Shown: one piece after another, positions 52,890 through 62,459 of the stretch
How positions within the stretch are numbered: the first letter of the stretch is position 1
How the letters are laid out: every line of letters begins with the position of its first letter
Origin: Flavobacterium sp. Root935
GTDB lineage: Bacteria; Bacteroidota; Bacteroidia; Flavobacteriales; Flavobacteriaceae
Length of the DNA stretch: 64,000 bases
NCBI RefSeq assembly: GCF_001429295.1
Contig: NZ_LMJL01000001.1
Span: 79,678-143,677 of the forward strand
Reading direction: 5' to 3'
Made by a program: the position numbers and the translations under genes
Notes under the pieces: generated by a model
What the model was told of the DNA's origin: nothing
The model's input: the letters and a program-made list of their open reading frames with translations, nothing else
The model's database searches: none

Positions 52890-54023
52890 TTATATTCCTC
52901 TAAAAAAGTTAATAATAACTTCTTTTATTCTGTTTTTATCTTTATCAGTTAAATTTGATCCTGATGGTAAACATAATCCTTTTTGAAATAATTTTTCGGC
53001 AATTTTACCCCCATAATATGGATATTTTTCAAAAAGAGGCTGTAAGTGCATTGGTTTCCATAATGGACGGCTTTCTATATTAGCTTCTTCAAAAGCAAGT
53101 CTCAAACTTTCTCTTTCTTCCTCTGTTTCTAATAATATTGTATTTAACCAATAATTAGAAAAAAAATCATCGCTTGGATTATTAAATAGCTGCACCTTTT
53201 TAATGTTTTTGAAAGTTTCTCTATAGAATAAATGATTATCTCGTCTAAAACGAATATTATCTTCTAAATTTTTAATTTGTCCAAGACCAATTGCTGCACA
53301 GATATTACTCATTCTATAGTTATATCCTACTTCACTATGTTGATAGTGTACAGCTGAATCTTTTGATTGGGTTGCATAGAAAATAGCTTTTTCTTTGAAA
53401 CTTTTTGAACTCGAAATTAATGCTCCCCCACTTGAAGTAGTAATAATTTTATTTCCGTTAAAAGATAAAATCCCAAAAGTTCCAAAACTTCCACATTTTT
53501 TTCCCTTATAACTGCTCCCAAGAGCCTCGGCGCTATCTTCAATAATTGGTATTCCGTATTTATCAGCAATTGAATGGACTTCATCTATTCGATATGGCAT
53601 CCCATATAAATGAACCGCTATTATTGCTTTTGGTTTTTTTCCTTTTTTTATTCGGTCTTTTATAGCGGTTTCTAGATATTCTGGACAAATATTCCAAGTC
53701 TCAACTTCGCTATCTACAAATATGGGACATGCATTCTGATATAAAATTGGATTTGCCGACGCCGAAAAAGTCATACTTTGGCAAATCACCTCATCGTCAG
53801 CTTTGACATCTAGCAAAATTAACGCTAAATGTATAGCAGATGTACCTGAATTTGATGCTGTAATAAAGTTTTCGTTATCAAAATAATTTCGAAGTTTATT
53901 TTCAAATTCATCTACATTTGGTCCGCCCGAAGTAATCCAGTTTGATTTTAGAGCTCTTTGGATATATTCTTGCTCATAACCACTTTGTTGAGATAGGGAC
54001 AAAAAGATTCTCTTACTGTTCAT
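52890..54023 (-). CDS. DegT/DnrJ/EryC1 family sugar aminotransferase
   Basis: A PLP-dependent aminotransferase that aminates a keto-sugar nucleotide. Key features: SNSGTSAIHLAL phosphate loop, IIEDSAEALGS with the PLP-ring Asp, and FGILSFNGNKIITT with Lys192 as the Schiff-base lysine. About 377 aa from the preferred start 54023 (MNSKRIFLS); the frame is open to 54038, but that overlaps the upstream gene. The substrate is probably a 3- or 4-keto-6-deoxyhexose. The adjacent cupin may form that keto sugar. Confidence 0.88.
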   Translation of the reverse strand: MNSKRIFLSLSQQSGYEQEYIQRALKSNWITSGGPNVDEFENKLRNYFDNENFITASNSGTSAIHLALILLDVKADDEVICQSMTFSASANPILYQNACPIFVDSEVETWNICPEYLETAIKDRIKKGKKPKAIIAVHLYGMPYRIDEVHSIADKYGIPIIEDSAEALGSSYKGKKCGSFGTFGILSFNGNKIITTSSGGALISSSKSFKEKAIFYATQSKDSAVHYQHSEVGYNYRMSNICAAIGLGQIKNLEDNIRFRRDNHLFYRETFKNIKKVQLFNNPSDDFFSNYWLNTILLETEEERESLRLAFEEANIESRPLWKPMHLQPLFEKYPYYGGKIAEKLFQKGLCLPSGSNLTDKDKNRIKEVIINFFRGI

Positions 54024-54025
54024 TA

Positions 54026-54445
54026 TTAATAAAACCAATAATCTGATGGGTAGCGAACATCGTCATCTTCTAGATGACTTAAAGGCAATGTAGAAAAAGA
54101 CATTAATTTTGAATTTTCTTCTAAAGACTCTATCGCATTTGCATAACCAGCTGGTATGTGAACAATTTTGCTGTCAGATTCAGAAACCAAAATAGTTTCA
54201 ATAGCCAAATCCCTTGAAGGATTTTCCCAATTGTCAATTTTTATAAAATGAATATTAAAAGAACCTGAAAGACAATAAAAATTTTTAGCATCCAATTTAT
54301 GTCCTTGCCAAGCTCGAATAGGATTTTCTTGAGAATTACTTATAATATAAAATCGTTCAATATTTGTAAAACTAAAATCGTTGACATACGAGATACTTCC
54401 TCGATGATCTAAAAATTTTCCTCCTTGAATTATTTTAGGCTCCAT
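54026..54445 (-). CDS. RmlC-like cupin, putative sugar isomerase
   Basis: A 139-residue single cupin. FLDHRGSISYVNDF and RAWQGHKLDAKNFYCLSGSF parallel the DxRG and H-containing strands of sugar epimerases/3,4-ketoisomerases, and VHIPAGYANAI marks the second cupin motif. The exact family is uncertain, and the two-His motif of FdtA-type ketoisomerases is not obvious. Its position before an aminotransferase suggests a role in amino-deoxyhexose synthesis. It overlaps the WbpL-like gene by 11 nt. Confidence 0.65.
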   Translation of the reverse strand: MEPKIIQGGKFLDHRGSISYVNDFSFTNIERFYIISNSQENPIRAWQGHKLDAKNFYCLSGSFNIHFIKIDNWENPSRDLAIETILVSESDSKIVHIPAGYANAIESLEENSKLMSFSTLPLSHLEDDDVRYPSDYWFY

Positions 54446-55406
54446 GATTAAAACGCAAATTACTTTTGTTTAACAAATAAAATTTTGCAGAGTAAAATAA
54501 CAATAAGGGTAAAATTACAATTAAGAATACTAGTGAATCTTGAACTTTTTGATAAAGAAAAATAACTAAAAAAGAAATTCCTGTCTGTATAATTGCATAA
54601 AGAAGCGAAACTAATCTGTGCTGTATTTTATATTCATTACTCAATACTTGATACATATGTAATCGATGAGCCTCAAAAATATTTTGTTTCAGGTAAAGTC
54701 TGTGCAAAATTGTACAGACAGCATCAACTCCATATACAGCTAAAAACAATAACCAAATAAGTGTTTCTGTGACAATAATTAGCTTTAAAACTAAATAAAT
54801 TATCCAGAAAGCGATAGCAATACTCCCCACATCTCCTGCAAAACATTTTGCCTTTTTTCTATAATTAAAAAATAGAAAAACTAAACTGGCAAGCATAGCG
54901 TATTTTATAAATGTGTCATCTGTAAAAAGCTGAATTTTAACATTAACGTATGATAATGATCCCATTACCACTAAAGTATAAAGTCCAGTAATGCCGTTAA
55001 TCCCATCCATAAAATTATAGGCGTTTATTAGTCCAATCGCTAAAATATATGTAAGTCCGACGCCCCAAAGCGGCAATAAATGAAACAAATTTAGGTCATA
55101 AAAAATCAATGTGATTGATAGAAAATGAATTGAGATTCTTATTTTATTAGATAGACTCTGTATATCATCCCAAAAACTAACCAAACTCACAAGGGTAATC
55201 CCTGTAAAGAAGAAATAATTGTTTTGAGCATGCTGCACGAAGTAAAGCAAAGCTACAAACCAAAAAATGATTCCACCTCCTCGTAAAGTCACTTCTGTAT
55301 GTGAACTCCTTTGGTTAGGTTTATCAATTATATTAAAATGATCAGCTACTTTGAAATAAATTAACATGATGATCATTAGAATGCTCCCTAAAATTGTGTA
55401 TTCCAT
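54435..55406 (-). CDS. Polyprenyl-phosphate HexNAc-1-phosphate transferase, WecA/WbpL type
   Basis: A membrane enzyme that starts glycan synthesis by moving a HexNAc-1-phosphate to undecaprenyl phosphate. 323 aa with about ten helices. Conserved cytoplasmic motifs: SFWDDIQSL (Asp80-Asp81), NFMDGINGI (131-139) and FAGDVGS (189-195), followed by a basic HRLHMYQ loop near 245. Overlaps the reductase gene by 1 nt. By analogy with WbpL it may use the FucNAc/QuiNAc nucleotide made by the dehydratase and reductase. Confidence 0.9.
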   Translation of the reverse strand: MEYTILGSILMIIMLIYFKVADHFNIIDKPNQRSSHTEVTLRGGGIIFWFVALLYFVQHAQNNYFFFTGITLVSLVSFWDDIQSLSNKIRISIHFLSITLIFYDLNLFHLLPLWGVGLTYILAIGLINAYNFMDGINGITGLYTLVVMGSLSYVNVKIQLFTDDTFIKYAMLASLVFLFFNYRKKAKCFAGDVGSIAIAFWIIYLVLKLIIVTETLIWLLFLAVYGVDAVCTILHRLYLKQNIFEAHRLHMYQVLSNEYKIQHRLVSLLYAIIQTGISFLVIFLYQKVQDSLVFLIVILPLLLFYSAKFYLLNKSNLRFNHGA

Positions 55407-56308
55407 TATACTTCTATAAAGCTTTTTATAGTTTTTTCTAATCCTTGTCTAGCTGTGTTTGGAAGTTTTTCAATTCCAATAGCTGATTTTATTTTTTTGT
55501 TTGAGACCCTGTAATTTTCAGTCAACTTTTGAATGGTTTCAGAATTCAATGGTAATTTTGTTAAATCTCCCACTTTAGCCACACTGTTTATAATCGCTTT
55601 TGGAATTTTAATCAATTTATCTTTTTTATCTAAAACGTATGATATTATTCTTACCACATCATTTGTAGATAAAAATTCGTCATCAGAAAAATTATAAACT
55701 CCAGAAGAAATTTCTTTATTTTCAAGAATTTCTTTAATCAAAAAGTTAAGATTATCAATACCTAAAAAAGATCTTTCGTTGTGAAAAGATGCTAAAGGAT
55801 AAGGTATTCCTTTCTTTACTACATTAAAAAGCAAATTTAGATTTCCTTTATTCCCTGGGCCGTGTATCATACAAGGTCTAACAATAAAAACTCTTTTTCC
55901 ATTCGGAATTTTTTTTGACAAAATGTACTTTTCAGCCTGTCTCTTTGACTCACCATATGGAGTCTGAGGTTCGCTATTTACCTCTTCAAATAATGTATCT
56001 GGAACTCGATCCGCAACAGCTTTCACACTGCTAAAATAAATAAATAATTGACTGTCACTTTCCAAAAAGATATCAAACAAATCTTTTGTTAGGTTTGTGT
56101 TTATCTCAAAATATTCTTCACTTGCACTTATATTCTTTGTATCGTGAGCTTTACCTGCCAAATGTATTATTGCATCACCCTTTAAACCGTTTTTCCAATT
56201 TGCATTTCTTAGTGATAAAGGCAAAACTTCAAATTTACGATTAGACAAATAATCTGAAAGATTCTGACCAACAAATCCAGAAGCACCAGTAATTAATATT
56301 TTATTCAT
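55406..56308 (-). CDS. NAD-dependent epimerase/dehydratase, likely 4-keto reductase
   Basis: A 300-residue extended SDR protein with TGASGFVGQNL (7-17), FSSVKAVAD (Ser93/94) and the catalytic TPYGESKRQAEKY (Tyr118, Lys122). Gene order with a WbpL-type transferase and a WbpM-type dehydratase matches WbpV/WbpK reductases, which make UDP-QuiNAc or UDP-FucNAc. The stereochemistry cannot be judged from sequence. Confidence 0.85.
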   Translation of the reverse strand: MNKILITGASGFVGQNLSDYLSNRKFEVLPLSLRNANWKNGLKGDAIIHLAGKAHDTKNISASEEYFEINTNLTKDLFDIFLESDSQLFIYFSSVKAVADRVPDTLFEEVNSEPQTPYGESKRQAEKYILSKKIPNGKRVFIVRPCMIHGPGNKGNLNLLFNVVKKGIPYPLASFHNERSFLGIDNLNFLIKEILENKEISSGVYNFSDDEFLSTNDVVRIISYVLDKKDKLIKIPKAIINSVAKVGDLTKLPLNSETIQKLTENYRVSNKKIKSAIGIEKLPNTARQGLEKTIKSFIEV

Positions 56309-56312
56309 ACAA

Positions 56313-57350
56313 TTATTTTAAATTTTCAATCCAAAAATTAGATTCATCTTGAAAAAAAATACAATTTAACCATCCTTCAATTGACATCTTTTCATAAATA
56401 TCATCATTTATATTTTCATATTTTGATTCGAAAAAATCCTTTTCTATTTTGATATTTTCTCTATCAATAACAGCAATATTATTTGGATTGTAAAAACAAT
56501 ACTTTTTGACCTCTGAATTTGTTGTTATTATTTTTTTTCGTGCTCCTGTGGATTCAAATGTTCTCATTGTTAGACCTTTTTGACCAGGATGATTAATATC
56601 TAAAATAACATTTGAACTCTGGTAAAGTTCTAAGATTTGTTCTGTTCTTAAACTTTTAAAACTTAACTTTTTATAATCAAATTCTTTAAACGTTTTGTCA
56701 AAGAATTTTTTGTAAAAATACACTAATTTTCCATGCATGTAATAATAGCAAAATGACGTAAGGTTATTTTGAGCACACCAATCTACAATGTTCATACTAA
56801 TTCTGTAGCGGTCTGAATGAGCTGTTCCTAAAAATAATAAATCATATTTTGATTTATTATTTTTAGGATTGTTAATATTTTTATAGACATCCAGAAAAAA
56901 CAAAGGCCTAAAGTTTATATTATATTTTATAGCATCGTCTGAATCGAACGTAAATTTTCTATCAAAATAATGTAAGATACTTGTCGGATGTTTATGATTT
57001 GTAAAAGAGTCCCAGGTATAAAATATAAATTTGCAGTCCTTATGTTTTTTTTTAAATTCTTCTAAAAAAAATTTAGGAACCACTTCCCCTCTATTAACAA
57101 AAAGGAAATCATACTTTTTTTGTAACGTATTTTGAAGTATCTCTTTATAATACTGATCTATTTTGTGCTGATAAACACTTCTTTTAAATCTAATTATTCC
57201 TTTAGTAAAATTACTATTTGAAGGTCTTTCATCATAGTATTCTACATTTGCACCTAATTCTTCTAACTTCTTAACAATTTCTTTTTCAAGATTAAAAGTC
57301 TGAACTGAAAAAAATATAATATTCTTATTTTTAAGAGATTCTTTAATCAT
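56313..57350 (-). CDS. CgeB-like putative glycosyltransferase
   Basis: A 345-residue GT-B-like protein with FYTWDSFTNHKHPTSIL, KFTFDSDDAIKYNINFRPLF, YDLLFLGTAHSDRY and a late VILDINHPGQKGLTMRTFESTGARKKIITTN resembling CgeB/spore-coat-type glycosyltransferase domains. The ATG at 57350 overlaps the upstream stop in a TGATG arrangement; a GTG one codon earlier is less likely. Donor unknown. Confidence 0.75.
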   Translation of the reverse strand: MIKESLKNKNIIFFSVQTFNLEKEIVKKLEELGANVEYYDERPSNSNFTKGIIRFKRSVYQHKIDQYYKEILQNTLQKKYDFLFVNRGEVVPKFFLEEFKKKHKDCKFIFYTWDSFTNHKHPTSILHYFDRKFTFDSDDAIKYNINFRPLFFLDVYKNINNPKNNKSKYDLLFLGTAHSDRYRISMNIVDWCAQNNLTSFCYYYMHGKLVYFYKKFFDKTFKEFDYKKLSFKSLRTEQILELYQSSNVILDINHPGQKGLTMRTFESTGARKKIITTNSEVKKYCFYNPNNIAVIDRENIKIEKDFFESKYENINDDIYEKMSIEGWLNCIFFQDESNFWIENLK

Positions 57351-58483
57351 CACTTTAGTAAACCTTTCTTTTTCATTTCTTCTAATGAAATACTTAGTTT
57401 ATCCTCTTGTATTTCTTGCTGTAACACCCATGCAGAAAATTTTTCAATGCCTTCTCTAAAAAAAACTTTTGGTTCAAATCCTAATAATGATTTGATTTTG
57501 GTTAAATCAGCAAAATTATGACGTATATCTCCTAATCTAAATTTTCCAGTCACAGTTACTGGAACATTAATATCGTATGCTTTAATCAATGAATGTGCAA
57601 CCTCAAGAACATCTGTTGCAACACCAGTTCCTACGTTAAAAACATGTCCATTTGCTTCTTCTTTTTCAATTCCAAGGATTGTCGCATTTACCACATCGTC
57701 AATAAATACGAAATCTCGTGTTTCTTTTCCATCTTCAAAAATTTGAATTGGATTATTATTTCTAATTTGAGTCGAGAAAATAGATAAAATACCTGTATAG
57801 GGATTAGATAGTGATTGTCCAGGACCATATACATTTTGATATCTAAATCCTACAGGAGCTATATCTAGTGTAGGGCAAACAGTCATAATCATTTGCTCTT
57901 GATTTTGCTTTGTAATACCATAAACAGAAGAAGGGTGAATTTTTGATTCTTCGTCAGTAGCTAATAATTCAAGTACTTCATTATCTTTATATGTTAGTTC
58001 AAAATTTCCAGCCAACATATCTTCTTCTTTTCTATGCGAAGGATAAACAATTCCTAACTGAGGGTGTTTATATTTTCCTTCACCATAAATAGATCTTGAA
58101 GAAGCAATAACAATTTTTTCTATAGAATGTTTGTTATTTGCTAAAATATCTAACATAATTGCAGTACCCTGAATATTAACTTCTGTATATTTCTCAATAC
58201 AATACATTGATTGCCCAGTTCCTGTCTCGGCAGCAAAATGAACTATTACATTTTGATTTTGAATAGCTTTTTCCCAATCACTTCTAGAGGTAACCGTTCC
58301 TTTAATAAATTTAACCTTATCCTTTATACTTTTATACAATGGTGATGTCAATTCAGGATTATCACCATGAATTTGTTTTGAAAGATTATCCAAAACTGTA
58401 ATTGTGTATCCTTTTTCTATTAATTTAAGGGCAAGGTTTGTTCCAATAAATCCCGCTCCTCCTGTTATTAATATATTTTTCAT
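57350..58483 (-). CDS. NAD-dependent NDP-sugar epimerase/dehydratase
   Basis: An extended SDR enzyme, about 377 aa from the preferred start 58483 (MKNILITGG), with TGGAGFIGTNL, SSRSIYGEG, the catalytic SSVYGITKQNQEQ (Tyr188, Lys192) and FRYQNVYGPGQSLSNPYTG. The overall wording resembles 4-epimerases acting on dTDP-rhamnose or UDP-hexoses. With rfbACD nearby, a dTDP-L-rhamnose to dTDP-6-deoxy-L-talose epimerase is possible but unproven. Confidence 0.82.
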   Translation of the reverse strand: MKNILITGGAGFIGTNLALKLIEKGYTITVLDNLSKQIHGDNPELTSPLYKSIKDKVKFIKGTVTSRSDWEKAIQNQNVIVHFAAETGTGQSMYCIEKYTEVNIQGTAIMLDILANNKHSIEKIVIASSRSIYGEGKYKHPQLGIVYPSHRKEEDMLAGNFELTYKDNEVLELLATDEESKIHPSSVYGITKQNQEQMIMTVCPTLDIAPVGFRYQNVYGPGQSLSNPYTGILSIFSTQIRNNNPIQIFEDGKETRDFVFIDDVVNATILGIEKEEANGHVFNVGTGVATDVLEVAHSLIKAYDINVPVTVTGKFRLGDIRHNFADLTKIKSLLGFEPKVFFREGIEKFSAWVLQQEIQEDKLSISLEEMKKKGLLK

Positions 58484-58485
58484 TG

Positions 58486-59073
58486 TTATATTTTTTCCCA
58501 TTTATTAATTTCAAAATTAAATTTCTTAATTGGTTTCGCAGGCGAACCTACTGCAATTACATAATTTGGTAAACTTTTGGAAACCACAGAATTTGCTCCT
58601 ACAATTGTGCCTTTACCAATTGTAACTCCTGGCAAAACGGAAACAAATTCTCCAAGCCATACATTGTCTTCAATGCTTACCGGTTTAGAAAACAAAGATC
58701 TTTCTACTGGTGTCAAATCAGGGTGACTATCATTGTTGTCTCCTGAATAACTTCCATGTGAACAATCTGATATATATATTTTACTTGCCATAAGCACATT
58801 ATTACCTATAGTAACATTTTTCATAGCAGTAATGTGCACATAATCATTCATTTGAACATTATCACCAATAAACAAAACCTTATTTTTAGTTTCAGGATAG
58901 GCTTCTACTCTACAACCAAAACCTGTTGTCAAGCCTTTTCCAAACTCTATAAAACCTTTGTTTCTAATATCAAATGGTAGACGTATCAATTTGGCGTTTC
59001 TAAAAAATAATTTAGTATAAATTAGTGATACTGCTAATTTTAAGAGCCCTAAAATTCCATATCTCCTAATCAT
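58486..59073 (-). CDS. Hexapeptide-repeat acyltransferase
   Basis: A 195-residue left-handed beta-helix acetyltransferase of the WbbJ/maltose acetyltransferase kind. It has many I/V-G-x-x repeats, a catalytic-type DCSHGSYSGDN region, VSIEDNVWLGEFVSVLPGVTIGKGTIVGANSVV, and a closing GSPAKPIKKF. It probably O-acetylates a sugar in the cytoplasm, complementing the periplasmic MBOAT pair. It overlaps the upstream GT4 gene by 4 nt. Confidence 0.88.
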   Translation of the reverse strand: MIRRYGILGLLKLAVSLIYTKLFFRNAKLIRLPFDIRNKGFIEFGKGLTTGFGCRVEAYPETKNKVLFIGDNVQMNDYVHITAMKNVTIGNNVLMASKIYISDCSHGSYSGDNNDSHPDLTPVERSLFSKPVSIEDNVWLGEFVSVLPGVTIGKGTIVGANSVVSKSLPNYVIAVGSPAKPIKKFNFEINKWEKI

Positions 59074-60152
59074 AATAACTCTTTATAAAATTCTTTTGTC
59101 TCATCATAAGTTTTTTGCCAACTGAACTGATTTGCCTTTTCGAATCCCATCTCAATAGATTCTTCACGTAGATTATTGTCTAACGATAATTCCTTAATTC
59201 TTTCAGCCATTATAGTAGCATTTGACTCATTCAACGCTAAATACATATTTCCCATTACCTCAGGAATTGATGATATATTAATTGCTACAACAGGACAACC
59301 CGCTTTTTGTGCTTCTACTACCGGGATTCCAAACCCTTCATATAATGACGGATAAAGTAATAATTTAGCGTTATTATAATAATAATTCAAATGTTCAATG
59401 CTAACTCCTGTTATACATTTGAAGTTTTGATCTCCTAATTTCAAATTCAAATAAAAAATCTCATGATCATCTAAATCCCCTCCTCCAATCATTAGTAATG
59501 GAGTTTTTGTTAGAGAACAAGCCTCAACTGCTGTGTTAAAATTCTTATGGGATGATTTACGATCTCCTACATAAATTGCGTAACTTTTTTCTTCAAATGG
59601 GAGAATATTATTCATCTTAAAATTTGAGTCTAATGGTCTGAAAGTCTCATCAACTCCATTGTAAATTACACGAATTTTATTTGCATCAAAATTTGGCAAA
59701 AATTTAATCAAATCATTTTTTGTACTGTTTGAAATACAAATAATACCATTCGATCCATTTATGGCAATATACTTTTGCCAAGAATGTACCTTTTGCCTAA
59801 TTCCTGTTCTATAATATTCATAAGTAAAATCATGAACAGTAGTTACATTTACTACATTTTTTCCTTTTTGTAACCTGTAATGAGATGAGTGAAACAAATG
59901 TTTATCAGTATTCTTACTTTCTAAATTAAGATATCTCTTCAAAGCTAAAAAACGAGAACTCTCAATTCTAATTAAATCTACATCAATCTGTAATTGTTTT
60001 CGAAATAGATTATTTATTGCTGTATCAAATTCAATAAAAGAACAATCAAAATCACTATCAACAAGCAATCTCTGTAAATGTTGCTGCCAAACAACAGAAG
60101 CGCCACCAGATTTTTGAAGCGAAAAAATAATATTATCAAGTAGTATTTTCAT
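59070..60152 (-). CDS. Glycosyltransferase family 4
   Basis: A 360-residue GT-B enzyme. The N-terminal domain holds KSGGASVVWQQHL; the donor domain begins YAIYVGDRKSSHKNF near 191, with EX7E motif Glu272/Glu280 in YEGFGIPVVE. The VHDFTYEYY and RVIYNGVDETFRP segments are typical of mannosyl/rhamnosyl GT4 enzymes, but the donor is not certain. Confidence 0.9.
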   Translation of the reverse strand: MKILLDNIIFSLQKSGGASVVWQQHLQRLLVDSDFDCSFIEFDTAINNLFRKQLQIDVDLIRIESSRFLALKRYLNLESKNTDKHLFHSSHYRLQKGKNVVNVTTVHDFTYEYYRTGIRQKVHSWQKYIAINGSNGIICISNSTKNDLIKFLPNFDANKIRVIYNGVDETFRPLDSNFKMNNILPFEEKSYAIYVGDRKSSHKNFNTAVEACSLTKTPLLMIGGGDLDDHEIFYLNLKLGDQNFKCITGVSIEHLNYYYNNAKLLLYPSLYEGFGIPVVEAQKAGCPVVAINISSIPEVMGNMYLALNESNATIMAERIKELSLDNNLREESIEMGFEKANQFSWQKTYDETKEFYKELL

Positions 60153-60157
60153 TATTA

Positions 60158-61288
60158 CTATTTTACTAATTCCTCAAATAATGAAGTCCATTGTTTCATT
60201 ATTATTTCTTCGGAAAATCTTTTAGAATTCTCTTTTGCAATTCTTCCGAATTCTTTTCGTAAAGAAATATTTTCAATTAAATCTGTTGTTTTTGCAATAA
60301 AACTTTCCTTATCTCCCATTTGGATTAAATAACCATCTTGCCCATCAGTAATAATTTCTTTTGGTCCGCATTTACAATCAAAAGATACGATTGGCAACCC
60401 ATAGTTTTGAGCTTCCAACAGAACCATTGGCAAACCTTCAAATCTTGATGTCATTAGATATAAAGAACTATCTAAGTAACAATCACTTATTTTTGATGTT
60501 GATGGTACAAGCTTGATAACATCGTTTAATTTCATCTTATCAATCTTCCCAATCAGTTCTTTTGAATCTCCAGTACCTACAATAGTCAAACACCAATCTG
60601 GATATCTTTTTGATATTTGCTCCCAAAGTTCAATCAACAACTCTAAATTTTTTTGATAAGTTAGACGCCCAATTGCGAGTACTTTTTTATTATCTAATAA
60701 CGACGTCGCATTATTATTACTATCTGTCACAGAATTATAAATTACTGAAATATTTTTATGCTTTTTCCAACTATGTTTATCTTCTAATGTTAGAACCACA
60801 AAACGATCATATTTAGTTACAATTTTATCGTTACGATTTGTCATGTATAAATCTAACAATCTTGTAATCCCTTTACGATTTGCTAAAAGTCTAAACTCTC
60901 TACTAAAATGAATTTCTAATACTTTTTTTGATCCGTCTTTAATGGCATACAGAAAGTTAACATCATTTGTAAACATCGACACAACAATGTCTGCCTTTAT
61001 TTCAAACAAAATCTGTTTTAATTTTGCTTTATGAAATAGATATTTTTTAAATGACTTAAAAACTCTTACTAGTATATTTCCATCAGTAGTTTCAGAATAA
61101 TTGATCCCTAAATCAATACATTTTACTTTTGAAGATATTTCATAAAAATGGGGTCTATTTCTTTGACCAGTAGTTATGATATAAACCTCATAATTTGGCA
61201 ATTGAGACAAATAGTTAACTTTATTTGAAAGAACTCGTTCCATTCCTCCAGAATTACAAGTACTATGAATACAATATATTATTTTCAA
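60158..61288 (-). CDS. Glycosyltransferase family 4
   Basis: A 376-residue GT-B enzyme with the acceptor loop CNSGGMERVL (11-20), VLAIGRLTYQKNLELLI opening the donor domain near 203, and EX7E motif Glu284/Glu292 in FEGLPMVLLE. It resembles GalNAc/glucosyl-type GT4 enzymes of O-antigen loci. Five nt upstream of the other GT4 gene. Confidence 0.9.
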   Translation of the reverse strand: MKIIYCIHSTCNSGGMERVLSNKVNYLSQLPNYEVYIITTGQRNRPHFYEISSKVKCIDLGINYSETTDGNILVRVFKSFKKYLFHKAKLKQILFEIKADIVVSMFTNDVNFLYAIKDGSKKVLEIHFSREFRLLANRKGITRLLDLYMTNRNDKIVTKYDRFVVLTLEDKHSWKKHKNISVIYNSVTDSNNNATSLLDNKKVLAIGRLTYQKNLELLIELWEQISKRYPDWCLTIVGTGDSKELIGKIDKMKLNDVIKLVPSTSKISDCYLDSSLYLMTSRFEGLPMVLLEAQNYGLPIVSFDCKCGPKEIITDGQDGYLIQMGDKESFIAKTTDLIENISLRKEFGRIAKENSKRFSEEIIMKQWTSLFEELVK

Positions 61289-61344
61289 TTTTTTATTTCT
61301 TCTTTAATTTAGATTATTTATAACAATGAATTTGTTAAACAATA

Positions 61345-62412
61345 TCACAAAATCTTTATCATTTTATAAGGTATTATTTCATTTATTCCTTTGACCAAAA
61401 AATATTCAAAAAATAAAAGTCCGATACCTACTGAAATAGTTGCAACACAAAATTGGAACCACGATTTTTTATAATTTCTACACATTTCTACTAATAATAA
61501 AACATATAAAAAATCAAAACTATCTACAAACCGATATAAAATTACCAAGTGAATGGCCATTATTTTTATAACTATTAAGAATAGCGCACTATTCCCAAAA
61601 AACTTTTGTGAAAAAGAATCATCAAAAATTTTCTCTTTGAAAAAAACAACAATTAATGATGGAAAAATTTGCAATAAAAAACCCATACCTGTTCCTAATT
61701 CCTGTGATGCTGAAAATTCATCCATATCTGCATAAACAGCATATTTCGAAGCTTCAACCAAAGGAAAGGTTAATAGTTTTCCAGCAATTACTGGCGAAAA
61801 AAACCAAAAGAAAATAAAAACAAGTATACCAACAGTTCGGGGTATCTTAATTTTTAAAAGTACCAAAATCAATAGACTAAAAATACAAGAAAAATGAAAT
61901 AGTGCTCCTAAAGCAATTAAACTTAAAAAAATTTTTATTCCATTTTTATGTTTATTCAAGAGAAATGAAGTTGCATACATCGAAATAGCCACTGCTATAA
62001 TCTGGCGTACAGCATTGTAAGAATCTGAATACAAAAGTATAAATGAAAAAAAGACTCCTAAAACTAGGGTGTTTCTAGAAAAACTTTTGTAAGTAAAAAC
62101 TAAAAATATTGAAGACGAAATGGCTAATACCCAATTTACTCCACCATCAAATAAAGAAACTGTATAATTTATTACCCAAAAAAGTGGTTCTGTATCTATT
62201 TCATCTTTATAAGCTATTCTGTTATATATAATTTCATAACTAAAATAATCTGTTCCTATCCCATATCTGAGGGAAGCAGGAATAATCAAAACCAATATAG
62301 AAGTTATAATAAAAAAATTTCCAATAGTCTTATTTTCCATTATTACTCCTAGGTACGCAAATAATACTGAAAAAAACAATAAGAAATTATATAATATTAT
62401 GGACTCGAACAT
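61345..62412 (-). CDS. EpsG family membrane protein, Wzy-type polymerase candidate
   Basis: A 355-residue polytopic protein with about ten helices. The RYGIGTDYFSYEIIYN motif near 50 and the SYNAVRQIIAVAIS helix are characteristic of EpsG/Wzy-like repeat-unit polymerases. Start 62412 (ATG) is preferred over a TTG one codon earlier. With the O-antigen ligase-family protein at 23,775 it gives the locus two polymerase/ligase-type membrane proteins. Confidence 0.83.
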   Translation of the reverse strand: MFESIILYNFLLFFSVLFAYLGVIMENKTIGNFFIITSILVLIIPASLRYGIGTDYFSYEIIYNRIAYKDEIDTEPLFWVINYTVSLFDGGVNWVLAISSSIFLVFTYKSFSRNTLVLGVFFSFILLYSDSYNAVRQIIAVAISMYATSFLLNKHKNGIKIFLSLIALGALFHFSCIFSLLILVLLKIKIPRTVGILVFIFFWFFSPVIAGKLLTFPLVEASKYAVYADMDEFSASQELGTGMGFLLQIFPSLIVVFFKEKIFDDSFSQKFFGNSALFLIVIKIMAIHLVILYRFVDSFDFLYVLLLVEMCRNYKKSWFQFCVATISVGIGLLFFEYFLVKGINEIIPYKMIKIL

Positions 62413-62459
62413 CAATAACTATTTTTTATGAAGCATCCATTCTTTGCTTAACATACACT

